Positions 24,836 to 32,096 of a stretch of 64,000 nucleotides of DNA are shown here, piece after piece. Position numbers and translations under genes: made by a program. Numbering within the stretch: the stretch's first letter is position 1; each line of letters opens with the position of its first letter. The notes under the pieces were generated by a model. It was given only the letters and a program-made list of their open reading frames with translations, made no database searches and was not told the origin of the DNA. This DNA comes from Streptomyces aurantiacus JA 4570 (GTDB lineage Bacteria; Actinomycetota; Actinomycetes; Streptomycetales; Streptomycetaceae): positions 1-64,000 of the forward strand of contig NZ_AOPZ01000422.1 of assembly GCF_000414115.1 (NCBI RefSeq), read 5' to 3'.

Positions 24836-25078
24836 TTGAGCAATGAAGGCATGACCCACGAAGAGTTGATGGCCCTCCCGGTGACGTTCCCCCTGGAGAC
24901 AGCCAACCGAGCTCTCATGATCGGTAGGACGACCGGATACAGCCTCGCCAAGCGCGGTCTGTACCCCGTCCCTCTCCTTCCTGGGCGACGCGGCTACGTC
25001 GTTTCTCGCTACCACCTGCACCGCTACCTCGGTGTTGCAGTGTCAGAAGGAATGGACCGGTCGTCCGAGGCCGCGTAG
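24836..25078 (+). CDS. Excisionase-like small DNA-binding protein
   Basis: An 80-aa protein with a winged-helix/AlpA-like pattern: NRALMIGRTTGYSLAKRGLY then VSRYHLHRYLG, as in actinobacterial Xis proteins that sit next to integrases. TTG 24836 is chosen for the AAGGGGG site 6 nt upstream; ATG 24851 is possible. It is divergent from int and would direct excision. Confidence 0.7.
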   Translation: MSNEGMTHEELMALPVTFPLETANRALMIGRTTGYSLAKRGLYPVPLLPGRRGYVVSRYHLHRYLGVAVSEGMDRSSEAA

Positions 25079-25105
25079 ACGAACCTCAAGGGTGCAGGTT
25101 CCGCG

Positions 25106-25351
25106 GTGACCGATGATGCTGGAGGTATGGCCGAGCATCCTCCAGTGGTTGTCCACCCGCCGTCCCCCACCGGGGGGCGGCGGGTGACCATCGGCGATCA
25201 GATCGCGGGTTTGGCCATGGGGCCGGCCGACCTCTTCGAGTTCTTGCGCCGCGCTGGCCTCGATCCGGACCTCGTCGAGTTGTCGGACCCCACGTTGATT
25301 GAGTGGCGTGGTGGCGGCCCTGAACGCTGGGGGCCGGAGCCGAGCGCGTAG
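25106..25351 (+). CDS. Conserved-looking small protein, unknown
   Basis: An 81-aa acidic protein: a Pro-rich N-terminus (PPVVVHPPSPTGGRRVTI), then LFEFLRRAGLDPDLVELSDP and a C-terminal EWRGGGPERW. I recognise no domain, but the composition is protein-like. It starts at GTG 25106; an ATG at 25127 has ggagg only one base away. It runs in the same direction as the excisionase-like gene, 27 nt behind it. Confidence 0.55.
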   Translation: MTDDAGGMAEHPPVVVHPPSPTGGRRVTIGDQIAGLAMGPADLFEFLRRAGLDPDLVELSDPTLIEWRGGGPERWGPEPSA

Positions 25352-25354
25352 CGG

Positions 25355-26137
25355 CTACCTCGGGCGCTGTCGTGTGGCGAGGGTGGACGAGCCGGGGGCG
25401 CGGGTGGCGCGCTGGTGTTCGGGGCGGTCGGCGGCTTCACCGCGGCGTGTGTAGATGCCGATGACCGCGGGTTTCGCGCTGTCCTCGCTGGGTGCCGTCG
25501 TGATGCTCCAGACCAGGCCGGAGCCGTCTCTCACGAAGTGGTGGCCTGGTGTGTTTTCCCAGCGTCCGTAGACGCTCAGGGCTTCGTCGGCCATGGCGTG
25601 GAAGGTGTGGGCGAAGTTCGCGGCGCCGATGTTTTGGTGTCCGAAGTGATAGCGGCCGTAGAAGGCGACGGCGGGTGGCAGGAAGGTGATGGGGAGGGTG
25701 GTGGCGCGGCGGAGGATGCCGCGCCATCCGTGCGGTGTGCCGGGCGTGGGGAGGGGCGGGCGGTTGTCGAAGTGGGGGAGCCACGCGCGGGTTTCGTGCG
25801 GTGGGTCAGTGAGCTTGGGGCACTGGTTGTCGGGGTGGCCTGCTTTGTAGTGCTGGACGATGGTGCCGGTGTTGTTCCATTCGAAGGTGTGGCACTGCTC
25901 GTCGGTGAGTCGGTAGTGGCCGCGTGTGGTGTGGCGTTCCCATAGGCCGGTGGCGGCGAGGTCGTAGAGCATGGGGCGTAAGAGGCGTGGGGCGACGCAG
26001 AACTGTATGTCGTGGTGGTTGTTGAGTTCGTGGGTGACGCGGCCATGTATGGGACTGTTGAAGGCTTGTTGCGGGGTGATGGGGGCGCCGATCAATTCCC
26101 AATGGGTGTGCCTGGGGTCGCGCTTGGAGCGCTTCAA
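25355..26137 (-). CDS. Unknown protein, last gene of a three-gene coupled set
   Basis: A 260-aa protein rich in His, Pro and Trp, of no family I recognise. The N-terminus KRSKRDPRHTHWELIGAPIT is basic, and the middle has many aromatic residues (WRGILRRATTLP, FYGRYHFGHQNIGAANFAH). TTG 26137 is chosen because it overlaps the upstream stop by 4 nt and aaagga lies 10 nt before it. No signal peptide or membrane segment. Whether it acts with the RiPP operon upstream is unknown. Confidence 0.55.
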   Translation of the reverse strand: MKRSKRDPRHTHWELIGAPITPQQAFNSPIHGRVTHELNNHHDIQFCVAPRLLRPMLYDLAATGLWERHTTRGHYRLTDEQCHTFEWNNTGTIVQHYKAGHPDNQCPKLTDPPHETRAWLPHFDNRPPLPTPGTPHGWRGILRRATTLPITFLPPAVAFYGRYHFGHQNIGAANFAHTFHAMADEALSVYGRWENTPGHHFVRDGSGLVWSITTAPSEDSAKPAVIGIYTRRGEAADRPEHQRATRAPGSSTLATRQRPR

Positions 26138-26343
26138 GGGAGGTTTCCTTTCCGAGGCGGTGTGGGCGCGTGGGGGCCCTGGCGGTGGGGTGGGAGGTCT
26201 GCGGCGAGGGGGCCGTGGGTGAGGTGGGGTGCGCAGTCCGGGCACGCGAACTGGGTCACGGCCTGGCCGCTGGGGCTGGCGATGTCGCGCACGGGCACAG
26301 CAGCGGCGGTGAAGCGCCCGCAGCCGCAACAGGCGGCGCTCAT
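26134..26343 (-). CDS. Small zinc-ribbon-like protein
   Basis: A 69-aa protein with two cysteine pairs, CCGCGRF near the N-terminus and CPDC at about 34-37, which could bind one zinc ion. The C-terminal third is Pro/His-rich. It overlaps both neighbours by 4 nt, so the three genes from 26642 leftward are translated together. Function unknown. Confidence 0.55.
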   Translation of the reverse strand: MSAACCGCGRFTAAAVPVRDIASPSGQAVTQFACPDCAPHLTHGPLAADLPPHRQGPHAPTPPRKGNLP

Positions 26344-26642
26344 ATCGCCAGGGCGGTGACGTCGTAGTCGATGCCCATACTGGCCAGGGCTGCGGCCGTG
26401 CGGCGCTCCTTTTGGAGGCGGTGTTCGCGGTGGCGTTCGTGCGCCAGAAGGTAGGGGCGGATGAGGGCGACGTCTTCGCCAGTAAGGGGGTGGCGGAGCT
26501 CCTGGACGTGGCGGGGCACGGAGCGCGGGGTGGGTGCGGGCGCCGTGTGAGGTGCGGGGTGGGCCCGGGCGCGGTGTCTGGGGGTGCGGCCGGTGATCAC
26601 GAGTCTCAGCGCGTGGCAGAGCAGGGCGATAAGGTCGCGCAT
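26340..26642 (-). CDS. Small unknown protein, first of the coupled set
   Basis: A 100-aa protein: a hydrophobic amphipathic N-terminus (LIALLCHALRLVITG), a Pro/His/Arg-rich linker, then a helical C-terminus (LTGEDVALIRPYLLAHERHR). I recognise no domain. It lies 87 nt downstream of tgmC, beyond a possible hairpin with 9-bp arms gcctcggcg/cgccgaggc (26676-26709), so it may be a lower-expressed extension of the RiPP transcript. Confidence 0.5.
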   Translation of the reverse strand: MRDLIALLCHALRLVITGRTPRHRARAHPAPHTAPAPTPRSVPRHVQELRHPLTGEDVALIRPYLLAHERHREHRLQKERRTAAALASMGIDYDVTALAI

Positions 26643-26729
26643 GCGTCGTCAGCTCCTGGCTAGCTGGTGGCGTGAGCCTCGGCGGCCGGTCCTAAGCGGT
26701 CGCCGAGGCGTTGTCGTGTGGGTGCGCGG

Positions 26730-27911
26730 TCAGCGCGGTGTGAGGTGCCAGCGGGTGCCGTCGGGGATGTACCAGACGGAGGCGTCACCGTTGGCTTCGC
26801 GGCCGTAGCCGAAGTTGTCCTGAGCGGGCCGGCCGCGGGTGTTCCACCAGCGCCATGCGGCCTCGGCCTGCCTCCACAGGTCGGGGGAGCCGCCATAGGT
26901 GACGGTCCGCGCGTCGCTGAAGGGGACGCGGGCCCATGCGCCGTCGCCGCGCTGGAGCTGGATGCTGGTGGTGCCGGTGTCGTCGTCGAGGTGATAGACG
27001 AGTTCGGTATCCGGCAGGTGGAAGGCGAGCAGGAGCCGCAGCGAATAGTGGGCCTGAATGTCCGCGGCGGTGAGCGCGGTGGGGCGCGTCTCGGCTTCGG
27101 GGGCGCGCTCGGGGCGCTGGGGCTGTGGGTAGACGTGTGCGTCGGTGCGGGCGGCCATGAAACTGCCCGTTGTGGCCGTGAAGTGGCCGACGGCTCGACG
27201 GTGGTCGTCGACACCGAGGCGGATGAGGCCGCCGGCGATGCCGAGCGCGATGTCGGTGAGGATGATGGCGCCGGGCCTGGCCTGCTCGACCCATGCTTCG
27301 GGGATGGCGGGCGCCGAGCAGGTGGCGATGATCCGGTCGAACCCGCCCGCCTCGGGGAAGCCCTTCCGCCCGTCGCCGGTGGCCAGGTGGGGGCTGTAGC
27401 CGACCTGGTGGAGGCGGGTGCGGGCGATGTCGACGAGGTCGGGGTCGACGTCGATGGAGTGGACGAGCCGGTCACCCAGGCGCGCGCACAGCAACGCGGT
27501 GTTGTAGCCGGTGCCGGTACCGATTTCCAGGACGCGGAGTCCTTTGCGCACGGTGAGATCTTCGAGCATGGCAGCCATGAGGCTCGGCAGCGTGCTGGAG
27601 GAGATGGGGAAGCCGGTCCAGGCGGTGTCGTCGACCTGCTCGGCGGTGGAGGGATCCAGCGCGGTCACGAGGGTGACGTCGCGGTAGGCGGCGGCGAGGT
27701 GCTTGTCGTCGGTGCGGGCCCGCTGCTGGCGCCAGACGGTGATGCCCTTGGCGTTGGTCTCCTGCTCGAACCACGTGGGCACAAAGTGGTGGCGGGGGAC
27801 GGCGGCGAACGCATCAGCCCACTGCGGGGTGTGGATGATGCCGGCGCTGCGCAGGGTGTCGGCGAGCTGGGTCATGTGGGGCCGGGCGGCATCGAGGTCA
27901 AGGTCGCTCAC
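26730..27911 (-). CDS. tgmC: TgmC-type (PIMT-like) methyltransferase of a graspetide cluster
   Basis: A 393-aa protein-L-isoaspartyl O-methyltransferase-like enzyme. SAM motif I is LRVLEIGTGTGYNTALL, then SIDVDPDLVDIARTRL and LATGDGRKGFPE. Its N-terminal VPRHHFVP and TAWTGFPISSSTLPSLMAAM fit the PIMT fold. A C-terminal extension of about 150 aa is typical of methyltransferases paired with ATP-grasp peptide ligases. Characterised relatives methylate an Asp side chain in a graspetide, giving aspartimide. The start overlaps tgmB by 4 nt. Confidence 0.85.
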   Translation of the reverse strand: MSDLDLDAARPHMTQLADTLRSAGIIHTPQWADAFAAVPRHHFVPTWFEQETNAKGITVWRQQRARTDDKHLAAAYRDVTLVTALDPSTAEQVDDTAWTGFPISSSTLPSLMAAMLEDLTVRKGLRVLEIGTGTGYNTALLCARLGDRLVHSIDVDPDLVDIARTRLHQVGYSPHLATGDGRKGFPEAGGFDRIIATCSAPAIPEAWVEQARPGAIILTDIALGIAGGLIRLGVDDHRRAVGHFTATTGSFMAARTDAHVYPQPQRPERAPEAETRPTALTAADIQAHYSLRLLLAFHLPDTELVYHLDDDTGTTSIQLQRGDGAWARVPFSDARTVTYGGSPDLWRQAEAAWRWWNTRGRPAQDNFGYGREANGDASVWYIPDGTRWHLTPR

Positions 27912-28873
27912 GGTCGGACTCCTTGCAGTTCATCGGCGATGGCTTCCGCGATGGGCAGGCCGGTGGCGTGTTGAATCCAGTCCCACTGACCGCACGGGTT
28001 CGCCTCCAGGAACGTCCACTCGCCGGTGGGGGAGACGACGAAGTCCAGGGCAGCGAAGCGCAGTCCGAGGTGGGCCATCAAGCGGCGCACCGCCGCGGCG
28101 ACGTGGTCGGGGGTTTCGGTGGCGCGATAGGTGAGCGAGTTGTAGTCACTGCGCCAGTCGACGTGCGCGGCCTGGCTGCCGGCGTGGATTTCCGCGGCGA
28201 GCAGCCGGTCACCGGCGACGGTGAGGCGTACCTCGTGGGCCTTGTCCATCCAGGCTTGGAAGAGGTGCGCGGTGGTGTCGAGGCCGCTCAGATCGGCGAG
28301 GTCGTCCTCGGCCAGGCGGCGGGTGTAGACGGTTTTGAGGGTGTCCTCCTCGATGAACACGGGGGACGCGACGGGCTTGCAGATCAGCGGCCGGTGCATG
28401 TCGGAGGCGAACGCGCGCACGGCGTCCGCATCGTTGGTGATCAGCGTGGGCGGGATCGCGAGGCCGCATGTGCGGGCGGCGGTGAGCTGTAGGGGCTTGT
28501 ACTCGGCGCGGGACATCGCGGCCGGGTGGTTGACCCACCGGCAGTCCAGCGCGGTGATCACGCCGCCAAGTCCGGCGCGCGCCTGGGCGGCGGCGAAGCG
28601 CTGCTCGGCCTCCGACATGCCCGCGGGCAGCGTGAAGTGGTTGGGCGAGCGGTAGTAGACGCCGGTGACCTCGGCCAGGCGCATGGACCGGTGCGCGGTG
28701 GTGAGCCGTCCGTGCCAGCCATGGACGGCATCCAGACGGGCAGCCAGGGTGAGGTCCTGGGGGAATTCGGCGGTGTCCATGCGGAACACTTGGGCGCCGC
28801 GCTCGGTCAGGACGTTGACGACGCGGTCGGTCGGCCAGTCGTCCTGAGCGGCGATGACGAGAATGCAGGCCAT
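27908..28873 (-). CDS. tgmB: TgmB-type ATP-grasp RiPP ligase
   Basis: A 321-aa ATP-grasp enzyme of the MvdC/MvdD/TgmB type, which makes ester or amide links between side chains of a ribosomal precursor peptide. Visible features: the N-terminal pre-grasp ILVIAAQDDWPTDRVVNVL, VYYRSPNHFTLP, the ATP-binding RPLICKPVAS strand, and the metal-binding end FAALDFVVSPTGEWTFLEAN followed by PCGQWDWIQ. ATG 28873 lies 7 nt after the tgmA stop; the upstream extension to 28900 is ignored. Confidence 0.88.
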   Translation of the reverse strand: MACILVIAAQDDWPTDRVVNVLTERGAQVFRMDTAEFPQDLTLAARLDAVHGWHGRLTTAHRSMRLAEVTGVYYRSPNHFTLPAGMSEAEQRFAAAQARAGLGGVITALDCRWVNHPAAMSRAEYKPLQLTAARTCGLAIPPTLITNDADAVRAFASDMHRPLICKPVASPVFIEEDTLKTVYTRRLAEDDLADLSGLDTTAHLFQAWMDKAHEVRLTVAGDRLLAAEIHAGSQAAHVDWRSDYNSLTYRATETPDHVAAAVRRLMAHLGLRFAALDFVVSPTGEWTFLEANPCGQWDWIQHATGLPIAEAIADELQGVRP

Positions 28874-28880
28874 CACGTGA

Positions 28881-29177
28881 TCAGTCCTTGGCGCCCTCAT
28901 CGAGCGGCGGCGGGTTCGTCACGTTGCCGTCCGGGACGGTGGGGTTGTGGGTCTCCATGAAGGGCAGCGGGCCCTCGTAGAGACCGACGGAGATCTGCAA
29001 CGCCGGGTCGTAGATCGTGGGCGGGATGGTGGTGGCCTGGGTGGCGTCGGGGGTGCGGGCGAAGCGGAGAATCCACGGACGGGTGGCCGTGCTGCTGGGC
29101 GGCTCGGAACTGCGGGGGATTCTCCCGTCTGCGGGGGCGAGCGGAAACGCTTCGCGCGGGTGGGCCAGGCTCGTCAT
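28881..29177 (-). CDS. tgmA: TgmA-type graspetide precursor peptide
   Basis: A 98-aa putative ATP-grasp-modified RiPP. The leader part has the family look: RPWILRFARTP (33-43) then IYDPALQISVG (55-65). The probable core is the C-terminal third, with Thr76, Thr80 and Thr87 as possible acyl acceptors and Glu68, Glu75, Asp83, Asp93 and Glu94 as acid partners. PDGN at 82-85 is an Asp-Gly pair, the kind of site a PIMT-like partner could turn into aspartimide. It overlaps the upstream gene by 4 nt and is directly followed by tgmB. Confidence 0.82.
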   Translation of the reverse strand: MTSLAHPREAFPLAPADGRIPRSSEPPSSTATRPWILRFARTPDATQATTIPPTIYDPALQISVGLYEGPLPFMETHNPTVPDGNVTNPPPLDEGAKD

Positions 29178-29746
29178 TGAGAGGTCCCTTCACAGCCGGT
29201 AACGGGTGGGTGTGGTGTGGACCCGCGCCCCTGCCGTGGGTTGTCGGGCAACGTGGGGGAAGCCGCAACAGGTCGTCCGCGACAGGGGGCGGGGGCGTAG
29301 GGCGCGGGCCCGTGGAGGCCGGCGTGGGTGAGGAGTGGGCGGGCCGAGAGGCTGTAGCAGCCGTGCCGATCCGTGACAGCGAGGCGGTAGACGGTGCCGT
29401 CGCAGAGCGCGGTGAGGGCCTGCTCGTGCTCCTCGATGTCGTATGGCCAGGCGCGCAGGGGCGCCACGGGGTCGGCCGGATCGTGCGTGACCACGCGTAC
29501 CGCACCGACCTTGTGGGGTCCTTCGAGCCACACGGCGTCGAGGGGCGGATCGATGCGGTCGGCCAGGCGCGGCGCCCACACGTCGAACCACCTCATGGCG
29601 AGGCGCGGGGAGGGCGCGGCATAGCCGTCGAGGAGCCACTCGCGAGCGGCAGTGTTGCTGGGTGCCCCGCCGATCGTGCACTCGCACCACACCGTCACGG
29701 GCCGCACCGATGGCGCGGGAGGCGTCAGCAGACCCGCGCCGTTCAC
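29174..29746 (-). CDS. Unknown protein in the graspetide operon
   Basis: A 190-aa protein from GTG 29746 (4-nt overlap with the gene before, 4-nt overlap with tgmA after). It contains AREWLLDGYAAPSPRLAMRW and LDAVWLEGPHKVGAVRVVTH, followed by a C-terminal Pro/Arg-rich tail. I recognise no domain. Its tight position just before the precursor gene suggests it is co-made with the RiPP enzymes, although it could be a phage or host gene of unrelated function. Confidence 0.6.
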   Translation of the reverse strand: MNGAGLLTPPAPSVRPVTVWCECTIGGAPSNTAAREWLLDGYAAPSPRLAMRWFDVWAPRLADRIDPPLDAVWLEGPHKVGAVRVVTHDPADPVAPLRAWPYDIEEHEQALTALCDGTVYRLAVTDRHGCYSLSARPLLTHAGLHGPAPYAPAPCRGRPVAASPTLPDNPRQGRGSTPHPPVTGCEGTSQ

Positions 29747-29979
29747 AGCCAGTTCCCCGGGTGGACGCGGTAGGGCAGGGTGACGTGCTCGCGGTAGTCG
29801 AGGTGCGCGGGATGCTCGCGTACGTGCCCCAAAGCCCAGTCCTGGGGTTCCACGCGGTCCTCGCTGACCGGGCTCATCGCGCCGCACACCATGCACTCCA
29901 GTGCACCCGTGATCGGCTCGGCGTCCGGCCCCCGGTTCGGCGCGATGGTGTGCTCACGGAAGCGGTGAACGGCGCGCAT
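29743..29979 (-). CDS. Small Cys-containing protein, graspetide operon
   Basis: A 78-aa protein with a CMVCGAMS knuckle (one CxxC) in the middle and a C-terminal HLDYREHVTLPYRVHPGNWL. It resembles small Streptomyces proteins common beside XRE regulators, but the function is unknown. ATG 29979 shares its first base with the upstream stop (TGATG). A GTG three bases earlier is the alternative. Confidence 0.6.
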   Translation of the reverse strand: MRAVHRFREHTIAPNRGPDAEPITGALECMVCGAMSPVSEDRVEPQDWALGHVREHPAHLDYREHVTLPYRVHPGNWL

Positions 29980-30122
29980 CACTTCCGCTCCTCGCCGCGC
30001 AACAGCGCCGAGTGCGCCTCAAGCTGCCGCTGTAACTCAGCAGACCGCGCTAGGAGTTCATCGGTAGAGACCGGCGAGGTACTGGGCGCGGTCTGCTCGG
30101 CCGAATCCTGGTCCGTCGACAT
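29979..30122 (-). CDS. 47-aa protein leading the graspetide operon
   Basis: A short acidic peptide, MSTDQDSAEQTAP at the N-terminus and a helical ELLARSAELQRQLEAHSALL at the C-terminus. Support: it is preceded by ttgagggg, ends in a TGATG overlap with the next gene, and is the first ORF after the operon's upstream terminator. It could be a leader or a small regulatory protein. Confidence 0.5.
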   Translation of the reverse strand: MSTDQDSAEQTAPSTSPVSTDELLARSAELQRQLEAHSALLRGEERK

Positions 30123-30205
30123 GCGGGGCCCCTCAACAGGTGAGCTGGGCGGGCATCAACACCGCTCCGTTTCGGAGTGGCTGCCATCGCATGCTGGACC
30201 CACAC
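30123..30205 (-). promoter_or_regulatory. Presumed promoter region of the graspetide operon
   Basis: This short interval separates the regulator's terminator from the first gene. It contains ctccg-ttt-cggag (30165-30177), a perfect inverted repeat that could bind the neighbouring XRE regulator. I see no clear -35/-10 pair. Confidence 0.35.
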
Positions 30206-30209
30206 AAAA

Positions 30210-30243
30210 GCCCTGACTATCACAGGGTGTTGATAGTCAGGGC
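30210..30243 (-). terminator. Intrinsic terminator after the XRE/TPR regulator
   Basis: A perfect 13-bp stem, gccctgactatca (30210-30222) and tgatagtcagggc (30231-30243), with an 8-nt loop. On the minus strand it is followed by TTTTGTGTG. It ends the regulator transcript before the RiPP promoter. Confidence 0.85.
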
Positions 30244-30260
30244 CAAAGGGTGACGGCGGG

Positions 30261-31445
30261 TTATGCGCCCAGCCAGGAGCCGTATGAGAGGAAGCTGTCC
30301 GGTAGTTGACGCTTCGCGGCTTCCAACCCGGCGTACGTCTCCCGGACTGTTGGGTGGTACCGAGCCTGTTGAGGCGCAGCCTTGCGCGAGGCTAGGAGGT
30401 TGGCGAACGAGCCGTCGATGTCCCCCGTCCACATCTGCGCGCGAGCGAGCTCGGCATGGTGGTGACTGCGGCGCGAGGCTGGCCAGTTCTTAGGGAAGCG
30501 GACGGTACGGCCGGCACTGACGGCATCCCCGTATTCGTCGAGTTCGGCGGCGACGCTCACCTGGTGAACCGCGACGTTGGTCGGCCCGAAGCTCAGCCAG
30601 TGCACCTTGACAGCCTCGCCGGTCTGGTCGGCCATGCGCCCAGCCTCAGCCAAGTGCCCCTCTGCGCGCCCTCTGTCGTGTGCCCGTCCTGCCATAACCG
30701 CTGCGCCGAGGTGCAGTTGGCCGGTAACGACGTCGCGCTCGCGGCCGGGGTCGGCCTGCTCAAGGATGTTCAGGCCCATGTCGACTAGGCGTTCCCCCGT
30801 GCGGAATTGTCCTTCGCGCAGGTAGGTCAGGGCACGCATGTAGCGGTACATGCCGCCGAATACGGCGTCCGAGGCGCGGTGGGCCGCCCAGTCCATACGG
30901 GACAGGGCGATCGCGGCGAGGTCGGCGAAGCCCAGTTTCGTGGCGACGTCATAGGCCGTGCGGTAGGTGCTCGCGAGGAGCAACCACCCCTCTGAAGTGG
31001 CAGCGCTGTGCGCCGCGGTGGTGGCTTCCTGAATCAGCCCTGCCACCTGGCTGGCAACGTGCTTGATCTCTCCAGCACGGACCGCCACGAGAAGCTTCTC
31101 GGCATCGTCAGCGAGAAGTTGGTGAGGGCGCGGGCGAATGTCCGGGTCAGGCCCTAGGTCATATACGTCCAGTGCCTCTCGAATGGGGCGTATCAACACG
31201 TCTAGTTCATCGGCTCGCAGCTCGGTCATGTACGGCTGGCCGGTGATGGTGGAGACGTCCACACGCATGGCGCGGGCCACGCTGGCGATCACGTGCGGGC
31301 TGGCAGCGATGACGCCCTGCTCGGTCTTGGTGAGCGTGCTGTATGGCACCTGAGAGAGGTCTGAAAGGGCGCGTTGAGTGAGATGGCGCTCTAGTCGCAG
31401 GCGCTTGATGCGCGTGCCGGTGTGGTCATGAGGTAGAGCGTGCAT
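30261..31445 (-). CDS. XRE-family regulator with TPR-like C-terminal domain
   Basis: A 394-aa protein: an N-terminal helix-turn-helix (GTRIKRLRLERHLTQRALSD then VPYSTLTKTEQGV), then about 300 residues of helical repeats (e.g. TAYDVATKLGFADLAAIALS, MGLNILEQADPG). This layout is common in Streptomyces regulators next to RiPP and antibiotic genes, where the repeats may bind a peptide. It lies directly upstream of the graspetide operon, on the same strand, with its own terminator. ATG 31445 is chosen; the frame upstream is intergenic. Confidence 0.8.
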   Translation of the reverse strand: MHALPHDHTGTRIKRLRLERHLTQRALSDLSQVPYSTLTKTEQGVIAASPHVIASVARAMRVDVSTITGQPYMTELRADELDVLIRPIREALDVYDLGPDPDIRPRPHQLLADDAEKLLVAVRAGEIKHVASQVAGLIQEATTAAHSAATSEGWLLLASTYRTAYDVATKLGFADLAAIALSRMDWAAHRASDAVFGGMYRYMRALTYLREGQFRTGERLVDMGLNILEQADPGRERDVVTGQLHLGAAVMAGRAHDRGRAEGHLAEAGRMADQTGEAVKVHWLSFGPTNVAVHQVSVAAELDEYGDAVSAGRTVRFPKNWPASRRSHHHAELARAQMWTGDIDGSFANLLASRKAAPQQARYHPTVRETYAGLEAAKRQLPDSFLSYGSWLGA

Positions 31446-31523
31446 GCTGGCTGGCTCCTGTCTGACTCGACACTTGAACGGTACCCGTTCAGCTCCACAG
31501 GGGACTTGCCAGCACAGCAAAAG

Positions 31524-31551
31524 GCCCCCTCCGCCCAAAGGCGGAGGGGGC
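31524..31551 (-). terminator. Intrinsic terminator at the end of the late operon
   Basis: Stem gccccctccgcc (31524-31535) and ggcggagggggc (31540-31551), loop of 4 nt, followed on the minus strand by CTTTTGCTG. It ends leftward late transcription just after the lysis genes and shields the regulator gene beyond. Confidence 0.85.
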
Positions 31552-31557
31552 ATTAGT

Positions 31558-31815
31558 TCAGTGGAGGAGTTGCCAGGCGGTCAGGGACAGGCTGATCACG
31601 GCGACGATGGCCGTGATGGAGGGGAGAGGCCAGCGGGCCCGCTCCAGGGCCTCGACACGGGTGTCGAGGTCGTCGAGGGCGCGGTCGGTCTGCTCGCCGC
31701 GCTGCACGAGGAGGGCGAGGGAGCCGTCGACGCGGGCGAACCCCTCGGCCATGGTCCCGCGCAGTCGTTCAAGCTCGACTGCGACGGAAGGCTCGGGCGA
31801 GGGCGGGTGGGTCAC
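31558..31815 (-). CDS. Small phage membrane protein with coiled coil
   Basis: An 85-aa protein: a helical region (VAVELERLRGTMAEGFARVD, then DRALDDLDTRVEALERA) and one C-terminal membrane helix (PLPSITAIVAVISLSLTAWQ). It is the last gene of the lysis block, starting at GTG in a 4-nt overlap with the holin-like gene. The layout resembles a second holin or a spanin-like accessory of actinophages. Confidence 0.65.
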   Translation of the reverse strand: MTHPPSPEPSVAVELERLRGTMAEGFARVDGSLALLVQRGEQTDRALDDLDTRVEALERARWPLPSITAIVAVISLSLTAWQLLH

Positions 31816-32045
31816 TGCGGAGTGTCCTCCTGGTCGACGAGGCCGAGTCCTATGCGGTCGAGCAGGGCCTCGACGCTGGGCAGGGCCATCACGCGCGCGA
31901 GGCCGCCCGCGGCGGCGAGGGCGCCGGCGACCCACGGCAGGGTGGCGGGGATGCCGGATGCGTCGATGATGCCGGGCAGGGCGACGGCGAGGGCGACGAT
32001 GCCCTGAATGAGGGTGCGGATGGTGCGCTTGGTGGAGGTGCTCAT
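31812..32045 (-). CDS. Holin-like membrane protein
   Basis: A 77-aa protein with two predicted membrane helices, TLIQGIVALAVALPGIIDAS and PWVAGALAAAGGLARVMALP, joined by a short turn, and charged ends. Size, topology and position (between endolysin and the 3' end of the late operon) point to a holin that releases the endolysin. The family was not confirmed. Confidence 0.7.
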   Translation of the reverse strand: MSTSTKRTIRTLIQGIVALAVALPGIIDASGIPATLPWVAGALAAAGGLARVMALPSVEALLDRIGLGLVDQEDTPQ

Positions 32046-32096
32046 GAGGTGCCTTTCGTTGGGGTTGGGTGCTGCGGGAAGGGTGGTGGGGCGGCG

